Assembly (NCBI GenBank): GCA_017522945.1
Contig: JAFWXT010000032.1
Location: 1 to 46,725, forward strand
DNA: 46,725 bases
Origin: Clostridia bacterium
GTDB lineage: Bacteria; Bacillota; Clostridia; Christensenellales; Borkfalkiaceae
Direction: 5' to 3'
Positions 43,682 through 46,725 of the stretch are shown here, in pieces; the stretch's first letter is position 1; the number at the start of each line of letters is the position of its first letter. The position numbers and the translations under genes were made by a program. The notes beneath the pieces were generated by a model. The model saw nothing but the letters and a program-made list of their open reading frames with translations. It ran no database searches and was not told the origin of the DNA.

Positions 43682-44497
43682 ATGCACTTTATATCAAATT
43701 TAACTAACATTCTTGCAACGCAAGTTCAACAACTTGGATTTTTTAAAAAAGTTGTTACTATAATAAAAGACTATTATCCAAATATTTTAGAAGGTATTGC
43801 AAACACACTTTTAATCGCTTTAATTGGCACGGTTATCGGTTTGCTTATAGGTGTTCTAACAGGTCTTATAAGAACTATTCCTCTTTCTAAAAACCCGGTT
43901 GTAAAATGTATTCAAAAGATAGTAAACGTAATAATTTCCATTTACGTTGAAATTTTTCGCGGAACCCCTATGATGGTTCAATCAATGGTTATATTCTGGG
44001 GTTTTGCAGGGCTTACGGGCGGCAATACTCTACCTGTAATTCCAGCAGGTATTATAATCGTTTCAATTAACACTGGCGCGTATATGGCAGAAATAGTTCG
44101 TGGCGGTATTATATCTATCGATAAAGGTCAATTCGAAGGCGCACACTCTTTAGGAATGAATCACGCTCAAACTATGTTCAACGTTATAATTCCACAAATG
44201 TTTAGAAACATACTCCCCTCGGTTAGTAATGAATTCGTAATCAACGTTAAAGATACTTCTGTTCTTAACGTTATAGGCGTTTATGAGCTTTATAAAATAG
44301 GCGACATAATCATTAAAGGAAACTTCTGGATGTTTGAAACCTATTTGGTAATTTGCGTTATCTACTTTATTTTAACCTTTACCATAACCCGTATTTTACG
44401 CCTTATTGAAAAGAAACTTGCAGGCAATGAAAACTATGTAATTTGCGGTTCACAATCTAACCCCGATGCAGAAATTAAAGTAGGGGGAACTAACTAA
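43682..44497 (+). CDS. Amino-acid ABC transporter permease, HisM/GlnP type
   Basis: Membrane subunit of the lysine-riboswitch transporter. The 271 residues carry about five membrane helices and the polar-amino-acid permease signatures: [16 protein letters not shown] at the start, [12 protein letters not shown], and the EAA-like loop [21 protein letters not shown] that contacts the ATPase. It follows the binding protein by 38 bases, and its stop overlaps the ATPase start by one base. Confidence 0.95.
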   Translation: MHFISNLTNILATQVQQLGFFKKVVTIIKDYYPNILEGIANTLLIALIGTVIGLLIGVLTGLIRTIPLSKNPVVKCIQKIVNVIISIYVEIFRGTPMMVQSMVIFWGFAGLTGGNTLPVIPAGIIIVSINTGAYMAEIVRGGIISIDKGQFEGAHSLGMNHAQTMFNVIIPQMFRNILPSVSNEFVINVKDTSVLNVIGVYELYKIGDIIIKGNFWMFETYLVICVIYFILTFTITRILRLIEKKLAGNENYVICGSQSNPDAEIKVGGTN

Positions 44498-45234
44498 TGG
44501 AAAAGATTATTGAACTTATTAACTTAAAGAAAAGTTTTGGCGATCACGAAGTTCTTCGTGATATCAATCTTACCCTTAATCGAGGCGAAATCGTTAGCGT
44601 AATAGGCTCGTCGGGTTCGGGTAAAAGCACTATGCTTAGATGTATAAACCTTCTTGAAGAGCCAACAAGTGGTGAAATATTATTTAATGGCGAAAACATT
44701 CAAAGCAAAAGTTTTAACCTTTGTTCTTACCGAGCAAAAGTATGTATGGTTTTTCAACAGTTTAACCTTTTTAATAATATGACTGCCCTTGAAAACTGCG
44801 TACGACCACAAATGGTTGTTTTAAAAAAGGATAGACAAAGCGCAACCCAATTTGCTATCGAGCAACTTGAAAAGGTTGGTATGAGCGCATTTATTAACGC
44901 AAAGCCAAACCAACTTTCGGGTGGGCAAAAACAAAGAGTTGCTATTGCTCGCGCACTTTGTATGCAACCCGAAGTAATACTATTTGACGAACCAACTTCT
45001 GCACTCGACCCTGAAATGGTTGGCGAAGTTTTAGAGGTTATGAAATCCCTTGCAAAAACAGGGCTTACAATGATGGTAGTAACTCACGAAATGGCTTTTG
45101 CAAGAGATATTTCAACAAGAGTAATTTTTATGGACGAAGGCTTAATAGCCGAAGAAAACACTCCACAAGAATTTTTCACCAACCCACAAAAAGAACGCAC
45201 CAAAGAATTTTTAGCTCGATTCTTAGAAAATTAA
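44497..45234 (+). CDS. Amino-acid ABC transporter ATPase, HisP/GlnQ type
   Basis: ATPase of the same importer. The 245 residues have Walker [10 protein letters not shown] (37-45), a Q-loop in VFQQFNLF, the signature LSGGQKQR, Walker [15 protein letters not shown] and the switch His in [14 protein letters not shown] is the typical polar-amino-acid subfamily sequence. Regulation by the upstream lysine riboswitch makes lysine the likely substrate, which is inference. Confidence 0.95.
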   Translation: MEKIIELINLKKSFGDHEVLRDINLTLNRGEIVSVIGSSGSGKSTMLRCINLLEEPTSGEILFNGENIQSKSFNLCSYRAKVCMVFQQFNLFNNMTALENCVRPQMVVLKKDRQSATQFAIEQLEKVGMSAFINAKPNQLSGGQKQRVAIARALCMQPEVILFDEPTSALDPEMVGEVLEVMKSLAKTGLTMMVVTHEMAFARDISTRVIFMDEGLIAEENTPQEFFTNPQKERTKEFLARFLEN

Positions 45235-45252
45235 TTTTATTAACGCAAAAAT

Positions 45253-45284
45253 GACTGGCGATTTTTTTCGCTAGTCTTTTTTTA
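45253..45284 (+). terminator. Terminator of the lysine transporter operon
   Basis: GACTGGCGA pairs with TCGCTAGTC, followed by seven T, 18 bases past the last stop. Confidence 0.92.
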
Positions 45285-45312
45285 TACTGTTTTATTATAC
45301 CGGTTTACTTTA

Positions 45313-45352
45313 GATCCTTCGATTGCGCTTTCGCTCCACTCAGGATGACAAA
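45313..45352. repeat. Dispersed palindromic repeat, copy 8 (inverted)
   Basis: The GATCCTTCGATTGCGC...CACTCAGGATGACA sequence is the inverse orientation of the family. Confidence 0.8.
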
Positions 45353-45374
45353 AGCGTGGGGTTTGCGCTCCTTT

Positions 45375-45511
45375 TTAGGCTCCTTCGGGGAGGGAGCTGG
45401 CGCGTATGCGACTGAGGGAGTGTATAAAAGCTACTTATTAATATATAGCTGTTTTTTTGCTTTCTCCTTCCACCGCTAAAGCGGTCCCCCTCCCTCAAAG
45501 ATGGAGGCTGT
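45375..45511. repeat. GC-richer palindromic element of the clostridial GGGAGC type
   Basis: Two arms, CTCCTTCGGGGAGGGAGC near 45380 with GACTGAGGGAG near 45410, and CTCCTTCCACCGC...CTCCCTCAAAGATGGAGGC at 45466-45510, enclose an AT-rich middle. I recall near-identical elements in high copy in gut Ruminococcaceae-like genomes. No ORF is present. Confidence 0.6.
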
Positions 45512-45565
45512 TAATCATGGGAAATCTACTAGCGAAAGTATAACTGCTTTGCAATATGAAATCAT

Positions 45566-45613
45566 AAAAAAAGTGTGCCTATAGGTTGATTAACGCCTTA
45601 GACACACTTTTTA
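45566..45613 (-). terminator. Terminator of the two-TM protein gene
   Basis: AAAAAGTGTG pairs with CACACTTTTT; on the minus strand it is followed by T-rich DNA, 19 bases past the stop. Confidence 0.85.
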
Positions 45614-45631
45614 TTTTTGTTATTAAATTGA

Positions 45632-46258
45632 TTAATACCCCATTAATAATGCATAAAAAGTTACATCATCAAATTGAACTTTTGCTCCGTAATTCACTTC
45701 ACAACCTTCTATAATTTTTTTATAAGAATCTTTATTTTCCTTTTCAGTCATCTCTATAAGTTTTGGGATTTTTTCTTGATTTTCATTATATCGTTGCAAA
45801 TCAATTTTGTATTGCATTTTATTTTTTTTTGTTGGTAACTGCATTAAAAATGCAACTATTCCTATTAGCCCAGCAATACCGGCAATTATAAATCCCAAGC
45901 CATTCTCTGGATCGTTAATTTCTAAGAAAGTAAATAAAGCAGCTATTGCACCTGGGATTAACAATAACATTAATGCACCCTTTATGCTTGGTTCAGAAGG
46001 TTTATGTTGTTTTTTTAATGCTTCCTTATGTTTATCTATTTGCAAACAAGTTTCGTGATAAAGTTTAACATATGAATCGCAATAGTCTTCTTCTCTTTCA
46101 ATTGTTAATATATTGAAAGTATAAGTATAGATTGTATCATCTTTTCGTTCTTGCTCTTGACATCTTTGGTTAGAAATAATACGCCATCCAAATTTAGGTA
46201 AAACACTAACAGCTCTCGCAGCCTTGTCCGGGTGAACTTTTAATTGCTTTGTTTCCAT
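45632..46258 (-). CDS. Two-helix membrane protein of unknown function
   Basis: A 208-residue protein. A soluble N-terminal domain (about 1-88) leads to two membrane helices (about 93-112 and 121-140), then a cytosolic helical tail (about 145-208, FDDVTFYALLMGY at the end). I recognise no family. SD GGAGAA precedes the ATG. Its promoter has consensus -35 and -10 boxes separated by a perfect palindrome, so it is probably repressed by the divergent XRE regulator. Perhaps it is the effector of a small stress or mobile-element-type module. Confidence 0.75.
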   Translation of the reverse strand: METKQLKVHPDKAARAVSVLPKFGWRIISNQRCQEQERKDDTIYTYTFNILTIEREEDYCDSYVKLYHETCLQIDKHKEALKKQHKPSEPSIKGALMLLLIPGAIAALFTFLEINDPENGLGFIIAGIAGLIGIVAFLMQLPTKKNKMQYKIDLQRYNENQEKIPKLIEMTEKENKDSYKKIIEGCEVNYGAKVQFDDVTFYALLMGY

Positions 46259-46308
46259 TTTTTTCTCCTATCTTGTTAATTTGAATAAAAATAATTATTC
46301 TACTTATA

Positions 46309-46337
46309 ATTATAGTAACAATTTTTGTTACTGTCAA
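46309..46337 (-). promoter_or_regulatory. Promoter with palindromic operator filling the spacer
   Basis: The minus strand carries -35 TTGACA (46332-46337), a 17-base spacer that is itself the inverted repeat GTAACA-N5-TGTTAC (46315-46331), and -10 TATAAT (46309-46314). Confidence 0.88.
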
Positions 46338-46343
46338 GCATTT

Positions 46344-46362
46344 TGTAACATTTTTTGTTACA
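46344..46362. promoter_or_regulatory. Second palindromic operator
   Basis: TGTAACA-N5-TGTTACA, perfect over 19 bases and centred 30 bases from the first palindrome. It lies nine bases before the XRE start, so it probably mediates autoregulation. Confidence 0.75.
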
Positions 46363-46370
46363 ATTTAATT

Positions 46371-46580
46371 ATGAGTGCATTTAAAAGTAGATTAAAAGAA
46401 TTAAGACTTGAAAAGAATATATCGCAAAAACAATTAGGTGACCTTTTAAACGTTTCTAAAATGGCGATTTCACATTGGGAAAAAGGCAATAGCGAGCCCT
46501 CTATTTCCCAACTAATTATTTTATCTAACTTTTTTGAGGTTACAGTTGATTATTTGATTGGTAAAAACGACATGGTATAG
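46371..46580 (+). CDS. XRE-family HTH transcriptional regulator
   Basis: A 69-residue Cro/CI-type regulator started at ATG 46371 (MSAFKSRLKELRLEKN). The open frame continues 30 codons upstream through the operators, without family similarity. The HTH runs ISQKQLGDLLNVSKMAISHWEKG, ending in FFEVTVDYLIGKND. No Shine-Dalgarno is visible, so the transcript may be leaderless. It is divergent from the two-TM protein; two GTAACA-N5-TGTTAC palindromes lie between them. Confidence 0.9.
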   Translation: MSAFKSRLKELRLEKNISQKQLGDLLNVSKMAISHWEKGNSEPSISQLIILSNFFEVTVDYLIGKNDMV

Positions 46581-46671
46581 TTTAAGATGAATTGTCAAAC
46601 TAAGTGCAACACTTTGAAAGATTTTCATTAAATAAATCTATAGGTTTTTTAAAAAATAATATTTTTTTAGG

Positions 46672-46700
46672 TCTGGCGTTAATTAACGCCAGATTTTTTT
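46672..46700 (+). terminator. Terminator after the XRE gene
   Basis: A perfect 22-base palindrome (TCTGGCGTTAA/TTAACGCCAGA) followed by a T run. 46581-46671 holds no gene; its first part (TTGTCAAACTAAGTGCAACA) resembles ends of IS30-type elements, but this is only a memory-based hint. Confidence 0.8.
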
Positions 46701-46725
46701 CGAGCGTTTTTGGTGAAACGCGAGA

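Noticed and set aside
46281..46370. Upstream start for the right-hand XRE gene
   Set aside because: These codons run through the promoter and two operators, and the HTH family starts at the ATG at 46371.

Overview
The window looks like chromosomal DNA of an anaerobic, endospore-forming, low-GC Firmicute, most likely an uncultured gut Clostridia lineage. Evidence for this: AT-rich intergenic DNA, sigma-A promoters close to consensus, spoIVA, the order ecfA1-ecfA2-ecfT-truA-rplM-rpsI, a lysine riboswitch, BspA-type LRR lipoproteins, a galE/NahK-like sugar module and dispersed palindromic repeats of the kind seen in gut Clostridia. Genus and species cannot be named from the sequence.

Layout. 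1-44 is the 5' end of a 16S rRNA gene on the minus strand, driven by three tandem promoters (261-562). mnmA (leaderless, minus) is divergent from a plus-strand gene for a protein with twelve identical 16-residue repeats (2150-3583). A 1127-residue TIR-TPR-membrane-GLUG protein follows (3687-7070). 7290-11773 is a housekeeping block: ecfA1, ecfA2, ecfT and truA, then rplM-rpsI with its own promoter and a likely L13 leader. 11905-18321 holds two tandem paralogous LRR lipoproteins, preceded by a structured RNA that ends in a terminator (18363-18540). spoIVA with a sigma-E-like promoter and topB follow. A candidate small RNA carrying an anti-Shine-Dalgarno-like tract lies at 22640-22800. Then come a MATE transporter, mntP, a ferritin-like protein, an XRE regulator divergent from a small lipoprotein, two tiny ORFs, conserved hypotheticals and bioY. 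BioY is a likely partner for the EcfA1A2T module.

30991-31502 is a repeat-rich gap. It contains an inverted-repeat-bounded element with two structured units, beside tRNA-Arg(CCG). 31796-38806 is a DUF378 gene and a membrane locus: an ABC ATPase fused to a YwaF-like membrane domain, an ABC-2-like permease, an anchored exported protein and an Ig-like lipoprotein. 39233-42199 is comF, galE and a sugar-kinase-like gene. 42431-45234 is a lysine-riboswitch-controlled amino-acid ABC transporter. The window ends with an unknown two-TM protein divergent from an XRE regulator, with perfect palindromic operators between them.

The strongest unusual observations are: (1) the binding protein of the lysine-riboswitch operon has its two SBP_bac_3 halves in swapped order, as in a circular permutant; (2) the structured RNA plus terminator upstream of the LRR lipoproteins; (3) the paired structured repeats at 31200-31480, whose stems differ in sequence but keep pairing; (4) the sRNA-like locus at 22640-22800; (5) the membrane-anchored TIR protein.
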